Shown: positions 18,187 through 26,094, counted from the first letter of the stretch. The stretch: DNA of 64,000 nucleotides from an uncultured Oscillospiraceae bacterium (GCA_910587345.1 CAJUKH010000043.1:124001-188000); one strand, 5' to 3'. The notes: generated from the sequence alone by a model not told the origin. Program-made: numbers and translations.

Positions 18187-18226
18187 AAACCCTCCCCCAA
18201 AGCGGCTCGCTTCGGGGGTTTTCTTT
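18187..18226 (+). terminator. Riboswitch-controlled terminator
   Basis: Stem CCCCCAAAGCG with its complement (18194-18217, one mismatch), extended by AAAACC/GGTTTT, then T-rich sequence. It lies 60 bases before ribU and would form in the FMN-bound state. Confidence 0.7.
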
Positions 18227-18287
18227 CCAAAGAACTTGTCTCTGTCAGGGCTTTGCCCGCACATTTTCAAGTTTGGAGGAACGCATT

Positions 18288-18932
18288 ATGCAGCAAAAAT
18301 GGTCCGTCAAAAAGCTCACCTGCACCGCCCTTCTGGCGGCGGTGGCCGGGGTCCTCATGTCCCTGGAGTTCTCCGTCCCCCTGATGCCCGTCTTTTACAA
18401 GGTGGACTTCAGCGATGTCCCCACCGTCATCGCCCTGTTTGCCATGGGTCCCGCCTCTGGCCTCGGGGTGGAGCTGATCAAGCTCCTCATCAAAGTGGCC
18501 GCCGTGGGGACCAACTCCAACTTTGTGGGGGAGTTTGCCAATCTTATCGGGGCCTTTCTCTTTATCCTGCCCATCTGGCTCATCTCTAAAAAGACCGGTC
18601 TTTCCAAACGGGGGACCGCCGTCACTTTGGCCCTCAGCGGGGTCATCCGCATTGCCTGGAGCTGCTTCTGCAATGCCTTCATCACCCTGCCCCTCTATGC
18701 CGCCTCCTTCGGCCTGCCTCTGGAGGAGGTCATCCGCACCGTCTCCGCCGCCAACCCCGCCATCACCAGCCTCACCGGCTTTATCATCATGGCCACCATC
18801 CCCTTCAACCTATTGAAATACGCCCTCAACTACCTTGCCGCCCATCTGCTCTATCACCGGGTGGTCCCGGCCCTCTTCCCCACGGAAAACCGACCGGCCC
18901 AAAAAGCCGGCACACAGAAAGGAAGGATTTGA
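18288..18932 (+). CDS. ribU: Riboflavin ECF transporter substrate-binding subunit
   Basis: 214 residues with six predicted membrane helices. The motifs FSVPLMPVFYKVDFSDVP and GPASGLGVELIKLL and the FMN-riboswitch control identify RibU, which takes up riboflavin together with a shared energising module (EcfA, EcfA', EcfT) encoded elsewhere. The start at 18288 is set by GGAGGA 7 bases upstream. The next gene begins one base after its stop codon. Confidence 0.93.
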   Translation: MQQKWSVKKLTCTALLAAVAGVLMSLEFSVPLMPVFYKVDFSDVPTVIALFAMGPASGLGVELIKLLIKVAAVGTNSNFVGEFANLIGAFLFILPIWLISKKTGLSKRGTAVTLALSGVIRIAWSCFCNAFITLPLYAASFGLPLEEVIRTVSAANPAITSLTGFIIMATIPFNLLKYALNYLAAHLLYHRVVPALFPTENRPAQKAGTQKGRI

Positions 18933-18933
18933 C

Positions 18934-19719
18934 ATGATACAAAATTATACCGACCTTACCCGCTTGGAGATGGAGCGGGTGGACAAGGAAAGGACCATCG
19001 TCATGCTCCCCCTGGGAGCCACCGAGCAGCACGGCAGCCAGGCCCCCCTGGGCACCGACATGATGATCGCCGGGGCCATGCCCCGGTATATCAAGTCCGC
19101 CATGGACCCGGTGGACCCGGACTTCCCCATGCTCATCTTTCCCGCCATCCCCGTGGGCCTCAGCGTGGAGCACATGGACTTCTGCGGCTCTGTGACCCTG
19201 AAGCCGGACACCTACTACAAATTCCTCTACGAAATCGTGGAGAGCATCGCCCACCACGGCTTTCGGAAATTTGTGTTTCTGGTATGTCACGGAGGCAACC
19301 GCCCCATCGTGGACGCCCTGGCCCGGCAGCTGCGCTATGATCTGGACATTCTGCCCTTTGTGCTGGCCTCCGGGGCCTTCTTCCACCCCCAGGTGCAAAA
19401 GACCGTCTCCCCCGGCAACACCTTCGACTTCCACGGCGGAGAGATGGAGACCTCCATGGCCATGGCCATCGCCCCGGAGACCGTCAAACTGGAATACTCC
19501 CAGGCCGGCTACAAGACCGCCTACGAGGGCAAGAAGGCCATCCGCTTCTCCGGGGACCATGCCCTGAACTGGATGGGAAAGGACTTCACCACCCGGGAGG
19601 GGCAGCCTATCGGCATCGGCGGCGACCCCAGCGGCGCCACCGCCGAGAAGGGGGAAACCATTCTCAGCGTCAGCGCCCGGGAACTGGTCCCCGCCCTGCT
19701 GGAGATTCGAGACTGGTGA
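18934..19719 (+). CDS. Creatininase-family amide hydrolase under FMN control
   Basis: 261 residues. Metal ligands of the creatininase fold are visible: GATEQHG (Glu31, His33), GTDMMIA (Asp42), HGGNRP and GGEMET. Known members hydrolyse creatinine, act on mycofactocin (MftE), or remove formyl groups in archaeal flavin and deazaflavin synthesis (ArfB). Here the gene starts one base after ribU and shares its FMN riboswitch, so a role in using or salvaging a flavin-related compound is the best inference. Ordinary creatinine breakdown is less likely. Confidence 0.82.
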   Translation: MIQNYTDLTRLEMERVDKERTIVMLPLGATEQHGSQAPLGTDMMIAGAMPRYIKSAMDPVDPDFPMLIFPAIPVGLSVEHMDFCGSVTLKPDTYYKFLYEIVESIAHHGFRKFVFLVCHGGNRPIVDALARQLRYDLDILPFVLASGAFFHPQVQKTVSPGNTFDFHGGEMETSMAMAIAPETVKLEYSQAGYKTAYEGKKAIRFSGDHALNWMGKDFTTREGQPIGIGGDPSGATAEKGETILSVSARELVPALLEIRDW

Positions 19720-19729
19720 GCGGACTGAA

Positions 19730-19757
19730 AAAGGGGCGGCCCCGGGGCCGCCCCTTT
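19730..19757. terminator. Bidirectional terminator
   Basis: A perfect 28-base palindrome (14-bp arms) between the creatininase gene and the convergent membrane-protein gene. Confidence 0.75.
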
Positions 19758-19758
19758 C

Positions 19759-20139
19759 CTACGTATCCCTGTCTTCTCTCTGCCAGCCGGCAATGAGGCT
19801 CATGACCATTGTGACCCCTACCGCCCCGCAGCCCGTCTCGGTCCAACTCCACAGAGAGGGGATGGCTGCCCATAGCCAAAACCACCCCGCCAGCACAAGC
19901 CCCCGGCACACCAAAGAGGCTATAAGAAATCGCCGTTTCCCGCTTCCGATGGCCAGGGCCAGAAAGATGCCGCCCAGGCCGAGAAAACCCATACACGCAC
20001 TGTAGATCAACATCATAAAAAGGGCTCCGAACCCCGCAAAGGATAGCCACTGTTCCGCCTCCTTCCAGGCAAACCAGAAGCAGGTTATGGCAAGGACAGT
20101 GCTGGTCAGGTCCCCCCATAAAAACCACTTTCGTCTCAT
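19759..20139 (-). CDS. Small membrane protein, unknown
   Basis: 126 residues with four predicted membrane helices and a Trp/Phe-rich first half (FWFAWKEAEQW). No family recognised. It starts 11 bases after the upstream Nudix gene with a GGAGAG site, so it is the last gene of a murI-Nudix-membrane protein string. Confidence 0.6.
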   Translation of the reverse strand: MRRKWFLWGDLTSTVLAITCFWFAWKEAEQWLSFAGFGALFMMLIYSACMGFLGLGGIFLALAIGSGKRRFLIASLVCRGLVLAGWFWLWAAIPSLWSWTETGCGAVGVTMVMSLIAGWQREDRDT

Positions 20140-20149
20140 TTCTCTCTCC

Positions 20150-20617
20150 TTATCGCACCACGCCCCGGCGGTTTTCCCGAGCGTCCCGCCATGCGTCCTC
20201 ATGCTGGCGGTTCACCAAAGGCGGAATATGCTCCGGGGCAAACCATTTCAGCTCCAAGGTCTCACTGTCTCCTTCGGACAACGTGCCGCCCACCACCTTC
20301 AGGGCAAAGAAAAACAAAATGGTCTGGGTCTTGTCTCCGCCCGGATACTCGTCATAGTAGTCGGTGTAAACGCCGATCAGCCCCTCCGGCTCCACCTCCA
20401 GCCCGGTCTCCTCCCGGACCTCTCTCACCGCCGCGGCCGGGGCCGACTCCCCCAGTTCCATGGCGCCGCCGGGGAAGCCCCACAGGTCCCGATCCGCCCT
20501 TCTCTGCAGCAGGACCTCCCCCCGCTCGTTGCGGATGCAGCCCCCCGCAAAGTTCAGGAAAACCAGGTCATGGCCCACCTTTTCCCGCAGCCAGCGGATG
20601 TAATCCTTTTGCACCAT
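20150..20617 (-). CDS. Nudix hydrolase
   Basis: 155 residues. Complete Nudix box GGAMELGESAPAAAVREVRE followed by ETGLEV at about residues 49-74. The rest (LLQRRADRDLWGFPGG, TQTILFFFAL) fits the MutT/ADP-ribose type of housecleaning enzyme. Substrate not predictable. It follows murI by 9 bases. Confidence 0.87.
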   Translation of the reverse strand: MVQKDYIRWLREKVGHDLVFLNFAGGCIRNERGEVLLQRRADRDLWGFPGGAMELGESAPAAAVREVREETGLEVEPEGLIGVYTDYYDEYPGGDKTQTILFFFALKVVGGTLSEGDSETLELKWFAPEHIPPLVNRQHEDAWRDARENRRGVVR

Positions 20618-20626
20618 TATGCCCCC

Positions 20627-21439
20627 TCAATATTTCTCAATGTCCACCCGCTCCACCGGCCCGTCCACCTCGCCCCCCAGGAAAGGGGCGGCCAGAGCGG
20701 CGAAGTCGGAGGCCGAGTCGCTGACAAAATAACGGCGGGAGCCTGCCTGCCCTTCCGCCAAAAGCCCCTTTCCCACCAAAAACCGGGCGGTTTCGGCGGC
20801 ACAGACCGCCCCGGTATCGATCAAGGTGACTCCGGGTCCCATGATGCCGCCGATGACCTCCCGCAAAAGAGGGTAGTGGGTGCAGCCCAACACCAGGGTA
20901 TCCACCCCCGCTTCCTGCATGGGAGCCAGATATTCCCGTGCCACCAACTCCACCACCGGGTCCCCGGGCCGGTGACGGCCGTTCTCCACCAGAGGGACAA
21001 AGAGGGGGCAGGCATCGCTGCGCACCTCCACCCCCGGGTCCAGTGCGGCAATGGCCTTTTCATAGGCCCCCGACCGGACCGAGGCCGCCGTGGCGATAAG
21101 ACCCACCTTCCCCTTCCGGGTGGCCGCCACCGCCGCCCGGGCAGCAGGCTCCACCACCCCAAAGATGGGCAGGTCGTTCTCGGCCCGAAGCTCGGTCAGG
21201 GCGTTTGCCGACACGGTGCCGCAGGCGATGACCACAGCCTTCAAATCAAAGGTCCGCAAAAAAGCCACATCCTGCCGGGCGTAGCGGAGGATAGTGTCCT
21301 TTCCCCGCCCCCCGTAGGGCACCCGCCCCGTGTCCCCGAAGTAGACGAGTTCCTCCCCCGGCAGCAGCCGGCGCAGCTCCCGCAGGGCGGTAAGCCCTCC
21401 CAGCCCCGAATCAAAGACCCCAATGGCACGTTTGTCCAT
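20627..21439 (-). CDS. murI: Glutamate racemase
   Basis: 270 residues. Makes D-glutamate for peptidoglycan. N-terminal IGVFDSGLGGLT and the two catalytic cysteines, Cys73 (VIACGTVSANA) and Cys184 (LVLGCTHYP), are present. The first cysteine loop reads CGTVS instead of the common CNTAS, a variant that should not remove catalysis. Confidence 0.94.
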   Translation of the reverse strand: MDKRAIGVFDSGLGGLTALRELRRLLPGEELVYFGDTGRVPYGGRGKDTILRYARQDVAFLRTFDLKAVVIACGTVSANALTELRAENDLPIFGVVEPAARAAVAATRKGKVGLIATAASVRSGAYEKAIAALDPGVEVRSDACPLFVPLVENGRHRPGDPVVELVAREYLAPMQEAGVDTLVLGCTHYPLLREVIGGIMGPGVTLIDTGAVCAAETARFLVGKGLLAEGQAGSRRYFVSDSASDFAALAAPFLGGEVDGPVERVDIEKY

Positions 21440-21556
21440 GCTTCTCGCTCCCCATCCGAAAATAAAATTCCTCTCTTTTTCTATTATGATATGCCCAATT
21501 TATGCCCATGGCAAGAGGAATTTCCACCTTCTCCAAAAATCCCCCGGTCAGAGGGT

Positions 21557-21584
21557 TTGACATTTTGGAAAAGGGGATTATAAT
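21557..21584 (+). promoter_or_regulatory. Promoter of the 138-residue protein gene
   Basis: TTGACA (21557-21562), 16 bases, TATAAT (21579-21584); an overlapping second TATAAT follows. Confidence 0.8.
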
Positions 21585-21631
21585 ATAATGTATTGTATGA
21601 TCCCCCCTGTGAGACAAGGAGGTGTCTTTCC

Positions 21632-22048
21632 ATGAAGCTGGAACTGACCCGCAAACAGTTTCGTCGTTTGCTGGATATGGCCTATATTGGCAACTGGATC
21701 TTGAATTCCACCCGGGGCGAGGACCGTTTTTCCGACTATGACGAGGTGGAAAGCCTTCTCTTCCAGCGGGCCAAGGAAGCGGGGATGGATGCCCTTACCG
21801 ACTACTGGCGGGGCGCGGCCGTCCCCTCCCAGGCCTTTGCCGAAGGCGGCATACACGAGGCCATCATCGACTATGAAAACAACGTCTTTTTTGACATTCT
21901 GGCCGAAGATCTGGCCCGGCGGGACATGGACGATGTGCCCATCGACGAGACCAATTATCAGGAGCTTGCCTCCCGTATCGAGGCCTATATCGCCGAGTTT
22001 GAGCAGCACGGCACCGACAACATTCTGGTGGACACGGAAAATCCGTAA
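21632..22048 (+). CDS. Conserved-looking acidic protein, unknown
   Basis: 138 residues, acidic, predicted mostly helical (KLELTRKQFRRLLDMAYIGNWI). No family recognised. It has its own consensus promoter, an AAGGAGGTG ribosome site and a terminator, so it is a real, well-expressed single gene. An upstream in-frame ATG at 21593 lies at the promoter and is not used. Confidence 0.75.
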   Translation: MKLELTRKQFRRLLDMAYIGNWILNSTRGEDRFSDYDEVESLLFQRAKEAGMDALTDYWRGAAVPSQAFAEGGIHEAIIDYENNVFFDILAEDLARRDMDDVPIDETNYQELASRIEAYIAEFEQHGTDNILVDTENP

Positions 22049-22052
22049 ACGG

Positions 22053-22085
22053 CGGGCCGGCTTCCCACAGGAGCCGGCCCGTTTT
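22053..22085 (+). terminator. Intrinsic terminator
   Basis: 10-bp GC stem (22053-22062 with 22072-22081) followed by TTTT. Confidence 0.82.
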
Positions 22086-22153
22086 CCATAAAACAAAGAG
22101 ACGGTCCCTGCGTAGCTCAACAATCCAAAATCACGTTCCCAGCGAGGTGCCCT

Positions 22154-22729
22154 ATGACTTTCTTCAAAAAGATCCACTATAATTCCCCCGTGGTCCTCAC
22201 CTTCTTTTTCCTCTCTGTGTCCGCCCTCCTTTTGGACATACTGACAAAGGGCTGGACCACCGTCCATCTCTTTTCCGTCTACCGCAGCCCCATTACTCCG
22301 CTGTTTTTTGTGCGGCTTTTCGGCCATGTGCTGGGCCACAGCGGCTACGCCCATTTTGCCGGGAATATGGTCCTCTTTTTGGTGGTAGGCCCGCCTCTGG
22401 AGGAAAAATACGGCAGCAAAGCCCTTCTGGCCGGCATCCTCCTCACCGCTTTGGTATCCGGGCTTCTCCAATGTGCCCTTTTCCCCCACACAGCCCTTCT
22501 GGGGGCCAGCGGCATCGTCTTTATGCTGATTTTGCTCTCTTCCCTGGCGGGGATGAAAGCCGGCTCCATTCCTCTGACCCTTATTCTGGTGGCCGTTATC
22601 TATCTGGGGCAGGAGCTTTATTCCGGACTTTTTGTTCAGGACAACGTGGCCCACTTTATGCATCTGGTGGGCGGCGCCTGCGGCACCGGCTTTGGCTTTT
22701 ACTGCGGCCGCGCCGCTCTTAAAGCATAA
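22154..22729 (+). CDS. Rhomboid-family intramembrane serine protease
   Basis: 191 residues, six predicted membrane helices. Catalytic serine in GASGIVF (Ser near residue 119) and histidine in NVAHFMHLVGGACG (near residue 162-165), with HSGYAHFAGNM in the second helix, are the rhomboid signatures. Cleaves membrane proteins; substrate unknown. It has a GAGGTG site 5 bases upstream. Confidence 0.86.
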   Translation: MTFFKKIHYNSPVVLTFFFLSVSALLLDILTKGWTTVHLFSVYRSPITPLFFVRLFGHVLGHSGYAHFAGNMVLFLVVGPPLEEKYGSKALLAGILLTALVSGLLQCALFPHTALLGASGIVFMLILLSSLAGMKAGSIPLTLILVAVIYLGQELYSGLFVQDNVAHFMHLVGGACGTGFGFYCGRAALKA

Positions 22730-22771
22730 AAAAGCAACGTTTATAATCCCACAAATTGGAATTTGCCCCGG

Positions 22772-22801
22772 TGCATATGAAACGGCACCGGGGCTATACT
22801 A
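22772..22801 (+). promoter_or_regulatory. Candidate sigma-G (forespore) promoter of the spore protein gene
   Basis: TGCATA (22772-22777), 17 bases, TATACTA (22795-22801, within CTATACTA). Close to the sigma-G pattern (TGAATA / CATACTA) used by ssp genes. Assignment rests on the product and on motif likeness. Confidence 0.5.
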
Positions 22802-22870
22802 TGCTCGGATTCTCAATCCAAGCGAATCTCAAAGAGAGAACAAAACAAACACAAAGAGGAGATGCGAATC

Positions 22871-23134
22871 ATGACTAAGTCCAATCAGCCCGTCGTCCCC
22901 AGCGCCCGTGAGGCCCTGAACAAGTTCAAGATGGAGGCCGCCAACGAGGTGGGCGTCAATCTGAAGCAGGGTTACAACGGCGACCTGACCAGCCGCGAGG
23001 CCGGCTCCGTGGGCGGCCAGATGGTTAAGAACATGACACCCGTGCGAACAGTGAAATACATACGGAAAAGCAGGACAGCGGAGGGGCATGAGGTGGAAGT
23101 GACCTATCAGTGTCAGGTGGGGGTGTGCGTTTAA
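22871..23134 (+). CDS. Alpha/beta small acid-soluble spore protein with its C-terminus replaced by element sequence
   Basis: 87 residues. Residues 1-53 are a typical alpha/beta SASP, including the germination-protease region (MEAANEVGVNL) and the DNA-binding LTSREAGSVGGQMVK. From codon 53 (23027) the sequence becomes that of the mobile element, giving a basic tail (TPVRTVKYIRKSRTAEGHE) unlike any SASP. The missing SASP end, KMIEAYENGLK, is encoded at 42610-42645 as the last codons of the element's recombinase gene. Joining the two gives a normal 64-residue SASP. Start chosen at 22871 because a GAGGAG site is 10 bases upstream. Confidence 0.9.
   Translation: MTKSNQPVVPSAREALNKFKMEAANEVGVNLKQGYNGDLTSREAGSVGGQMVKNMTPVRTVKYIRKSRTAEGHEVEVTYQCQVGVCV
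23012..23043. other. attL: left junction of the element
   Basis: Host SASP sequence up to AAGAA (23027-23031), then element sequence ending in the arm ACCCGT (23038-23043). The nine bases between AA (23027-23028) and that arm match the nine-base spacing on the right side. Confidence 0.85.
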
Positions 23135-23144
23135 AATGCAAAAA

Positions 23145-23235
23145 CTTGTCAGAAAAATCATATCTTTTTCCTGGCAAGTTCTTAATAAAATTACTTGCTA
23201 TTTAGTCAGAATAATTATATAATTTTTCTGACGAG
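23145..23235 (+). promoter_or_regulatory. AbiE promoter with repeated inverted operator half-sites
   Basis: Promoter TTGCTA (23195-23200), 17 bases, TATAAT (23218-23223). Half-sites related to CTTGTCAGAAAAAT: 23145-23158 (forward), 23165-23178 (reverse), a partial copy near 23203 (forward) and 23222-23235 (reverse). AbiEi proteins repress their own promoters through inverted repeats. Confidence 0.6.
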
Positions 23236-23243
23236 GTGAGATT

Positions 23244-23864
23244 ATGAGCAGACCTGATTATCAAAGTAAGATTGAAGCACGGATCGCTTCCCTCCCGGAA
23301 GGAAGTGCCTTTATCACATCGGATTTTTTGGATATTGCAGATACCCAGGTGATAAACAAGGCACTGTCCCGCATGGCGGAGGAGGGAACCATTCGCCGGA
23401 TCCTGCGGGGGGTCTATGACCGTCCCCGGTATAGTGAATTGCTTCAGGAATGGGCGTCGCCCAAAATGGAAGAAGTAGCCAAAGCCATCGCCCGAAATTT
23501 TGGATGGGTCATCGTTCCCTGCGGCGATACAGCCTTGAATATGCTCGGAATGTCCACTCAGATCCCGGCGGTGTGGTCTTACATCAGCAATGGACCATAT
23601 CGGAGCTATCAGGTCGGCAAAACGACTTTAGAATTCAAGCATACAGCCAACCGGGACATCGACAGGCTCTCGCCGGTGTCTTCCCTGGTGGTACAGGCAT
23701 TGAAAGCCCTGGGAAAAGAGAACATCGGGACCCCGGAGATAAAAAAGCTGTCTGCCGTGCTGACAAAGAAAAATAAAGCTCAGTTATTGGAAGAAACACA
23801 GTACAGCACAGCCTGGATATTTGAAACCGCGAAGGAAATTTACGAATGGGAGAAATCGGAATGA
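23244..23864 (+). CDS. AbiEi-type antitoxin/autorepressor (DUF6088)
   Basis: 206 residues. N-terminal winged helix (SAFITSDFLDIADTQVINKALSRM; ILRGVYDRP) and a C-terminal antitoxin domain. This is the regulator half of the type IV AbiE system: it neutralises the toxin's effect and represses its own promoter, where a cluster of inverted half-sites is seen. It overlaps abiEii by 4 bases. In the element it sits next to attL, a usual place for a gene that stabilises the element in its host. Confidence 0.87.
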   Translation: MSRPDYQSKIEARIASLPEGSAFITSDFLDIADTQVINKALSRMAEEGTIRRILRGVYDRPRYSELLQEWASPKMEEVAKAIARNFGWVIVPCGDTALNMLGMSTQIPAVWSYISNGPYRSYQVGKTTLEFKHTANRDIDRLSPVSSLVVQALKALGKENIGTPEIKKLSAVLTKKNKAQLLEETQYSTAWIFETAKEIYEWEKSE

Positions 23865-24856
23865 AATATGTAAGTGGACTTCCTGCGGTTGAGCGGGAGA
23901 TATTGTTCCGAAACACAGCAGAGAAATGCGGCATGAGTCCGGGAATCGTGGAAAAGGATTTTTGGGTCTGCTGGACACTGGACTACCTCTTTCATGATTG
24001 CCCCTGGACGGCGCACTTGGCCTTCAAGGGCGGTACCAGCCTGTCCAAATGCTTCGACCTGATCCAGCGCTTTTCCGAGGATATCGACCTGATCCTGGAC
24101 TGGCGGCTACTGGGATATGAGAAGGACGAGCCCTGGACGGAGCGGAGCAAAAACCAGCAGGACAAATTCAACAAGGAGGCCAACGCCCGGACAGAAGCAT
24201 TTCTACAAGAGACTTTTTTGCCGCAATTACAGGCGGACTTTGGGCGGCTGCTGGATGACGAATTTTCTCTTCACATAGAGGAAGATGATCCACAGACGGT
24301 GTGCTTTGGCTATCCCAAATCCTTTCAGGAGGGAAGCATCCTGCCGGTAGTTCGGCTGGAGATCGGGGCTTTGGCGGCATGGACGCCCGCAAAGCGGACG
24401 GAGATCACCAGCTACGCCGCCCAGCAGTATCCCCATGTGTTCCAGCACCCCACGACCTCTATCCTTACCGTGGCCCCGGAGCGCACCTTCTGGGAGAAGG
24501 TGACCATCCTGCACAAAGAGGCCTTCCGCACCAACGGGAAATTTCCCGCCCGCTATTCCCGGCACTATTACGACCTGTGGTGTATGGACACTTCCCCGGT
24601 CAAGGCTACAGCGTATGGGAATTTGGAGCTGCTGGAACGGGTGGTGCGGTTTAAGGAGCGGTTTTACCCGGCAGGCTCGGCCCACTACGAGCTGGCCAAG
24701 CCGGGCACCATGCGGCTACTCCCGCCGGAGGACTGCATCCCCCTTCTGCGGGAGGACTATGAACACATGAAAAATATGATCTTCGGTGAAACGCCGGAGT
24801 TTAAGGAAATCATGGACTGTATGAAGCGGCTGGAGCGAGAGATCAATGGGCTGTGA
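23861..24856 (+). CDS. AbiEii-type nucleotidyltransferase toxin
   Basis: 331 residues. Nucleotidyltransferase motif GGTSLSK (57-63) with the metal pair Asp74 and Asp76 (EDIDLIL), and later HYYDLWCM as in the AbiEii/AbiGii family. Such toxins add nucleotides to RNA targets (for example tRNA) and stop growth. The ATG overlaps the antitoxin stop codon (ATGA), with GGGAG 8 bases upstream; the earlier in-frame ATG at 23846 is less well placed. Confidence 0.88.
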   Translation: MKYVSGLPAVEREILFRNTAEKCGMSPGIVEKDFWVCWTLDYLFHDCPWTAHLAFKGGTSLSKCFDLIQRFSEDIDLILDWRLLGYEKDEPWTERSKNQQDKFNKEANARTEAFLQETFLPQLQADFGRLLDDEFSLHIEEDDPQTVCFGYPKSFQEGSILPVVRLEIGALAAWTPAKRTEITSYAAQQYPHVFQHPTTSILTVAPERTFWEKVTILHKEAFRTNGKFPARYSRHYYDLWCMDTSPVKATAYGNLELLERVVRFKERFYPAGSAHYELAKPGTMRLLPPEDCIPLLREDYEHMKNMIFGETPEFKEIMDCMKRLEREINGL

Positions 24857-25099
24857 TGATTTCCTATCGGCTAAAAATATGGAAATATGCGTAATAGTTG
24901 GCAACCAAACTGTAAACGATATACCAAAGTTCCCTCTGGTGTAAAAATAGTAACGCTTTTATTGCATTATAACATTTGAAATGTTATAACTCTTTTGAGT
25001 GTATGATTTATATATGTGTATTGAGGATAGTGAACTTGAACACTATTTAAAGAGATTTTCGAGAAAATGAATCACATCAGTTACTATAGTTACTATAAT

Positions 25100-25283
25100 A
25101 TGATGATGCAAATAAGTGGATAAACGCTCTACATTTCAAGCGAAATCTATAAGCGGCAAACTGCCGAAAAGCTCTCGGAACCAAGTGTTTCTGCCCACAG
25201 GGACACTTGGTAACAGGGTAGCCGAACCCCAAAACAAGCGAGGGAATGATCAATTTCGGATCATTCCCTCATGTTGCTTTTAA
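25100..25283 (+). ncRNA. Unassigned structured RNA ending in an intrinsic terminator
   Basis: The gap 24857-25501 has no convincing protein gene. A TATAAT box (25094-25099) precedes a stretch with nested helices: GCGGCAAACTGCCG (25153-25166), a long hairpin CCAAGTGT...ACACTTGG (25181-25188 with 25203-25210, extended by CTG/CAG inside), an enclosing TCGG/CCGA pair (25175-25178 with 25222-25225), and a 12-bp terminator stem (25240-25251 with 25259-25270) followed by a T run. Segments such as GGCAAAC and CGAAA faintly recall c-di-GMP-I or raiA-type RNAs, but I cannot assign a class. Confidence 0.5.
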
Positions 25284-25388
25284 TTATTATCTCGACATTT
25301 GCCCTTGAACATGGTATGTTGTGTAGCTTGAAAGGGGTGAAAGTCTTGACTGGGCAGAGGAAATTTCAAAAAGCAAATAATAGTGAAG

Positions 25389-25424
25389 CGGTCATTTCCC
25401 GTTGTGGGAGATGGCCGTTTTCTC
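25389..25424 (+). terminator. Second terminator upstream of the resolvase gene
   Basis: 12-bp stem CGGTCATTTCCC with its complement (25389-25400 and 25406-25416, with wobble pairs), then TTTTCTC. It isolates the resolvase gene from the RNA upstream. Confidence 0.65.
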
Positions 25425-25501
25425 TTCCTCTGGCATAATTTTATATACGCTCAGATATGGCTCCTCTAAAATGGAACTATCACACAGAGAGGAGCGACAA
25501 C

Positions 25502-26089
25502 ATGAATACTTACGGATATATTCGAGTTTCCACCAAAGAGCAAAACGAAGATCGACAGCGCATCGCCATGGAGGAGTTCGGTATAGGGGAAAGCCACATC
25601 ATCCTGGACAAGCAGTCGGGCAAGGACTTTGACAGGCCCGGCTATAGGCGGCTGGTGGGTAAATTAAAGGCCGGGGATACCCTCGTCATCAAGAGCATCG
25701 ACCGGCTGGGACGCAACTACGATGAAATCCTGGAGCAGTGGCGGCTGCTGACCAAGGAAAAGCAAATTGCCATCGTGGTACTGGATATGCCCCTGCTGGA
25801 TACCCGGCAAGGGCGGGACCTCACCGGCGTACTGATTGCCGACATTGTCCTCCAACTCCTGAGCTATGTGGCCCAGACAGAGCGGGAGTTCAACCGCCAG
25901 CGGCAGGCCGAGGGTATCGCCGCCGCCAAGGCCAGAGGCGTCCGCTTCGGGCGGAAGTGCAAAGAGCGGGGAGAAAACTACGAGGCCGTCATGGTTGCCT
26001 GGCGGCAGGGCGAGCTGTCTGGTCGGGCGGCGGCAAAGGAGTTGGGGGTAGCCCACGGTACCTTCCAGCGCTGGTGCAAAGAAAAATGA
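25502..26089 (+). CDS. Small serine recombinase (resolvase/invertase type)
   Basis: 195 residues. Catalytic domain with Ser10 in YGYIRVSTKEQN and the arginines in SIDRLGRNYDEI and the QTEREFNRQR helix, then a C-terminal helix-turn-helix (GRAAAKELGVAHGTFQRW). Similar enzymes resolve cointegrates or invert segments. It is distinct from the large recombinase at the other end, so it probably does not integrate the element. An interrupted inverted repeat just downstream may be its site. Start set by GAGGAG. Confidence 0.9.
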   Translation: MNTYGYIRVSTKEQNEDRQRIAMEEFGIGESHIILDKQSGKDFDRPGYRRLVGKLKAGDTLVIKSIDRLGRNYDEILEQWRLLTKEKQIAIVVLDMPLLDTRQGRDLTGVLIADIVLQLLSYVAQTEREFNRQRQAEGIAAAKARGVRFGRKCKERGENYEAVMVAWRQGELSGRAAAKELGVAHGTFQRWCKEK

Positions 26090-26094
26090 CCCAT

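Noticed and set aside
22871..23134. Simple frameshift or sequencing error as the cause of the odd spore protein C-terminus
   Set aside because: The correct SASP ending is found in frame 19.6 kb away after the same AAGAA core, with the SASP terminator behind it, so insertion explains both ends.
25100..25283. Firm assignment of the structured RNA to the c-di-GMP-I or raiA class
   Set aside because: Only short segments resemble those consensus sequences and the stems do not match in order; left unassigned.
25402..25632. A 76-codon open frame over the start of the resolvase gene
   Set aside because: It overlaps the terminator and the resolvase in another frame and has no ribosome site; the resolvase family is certain.
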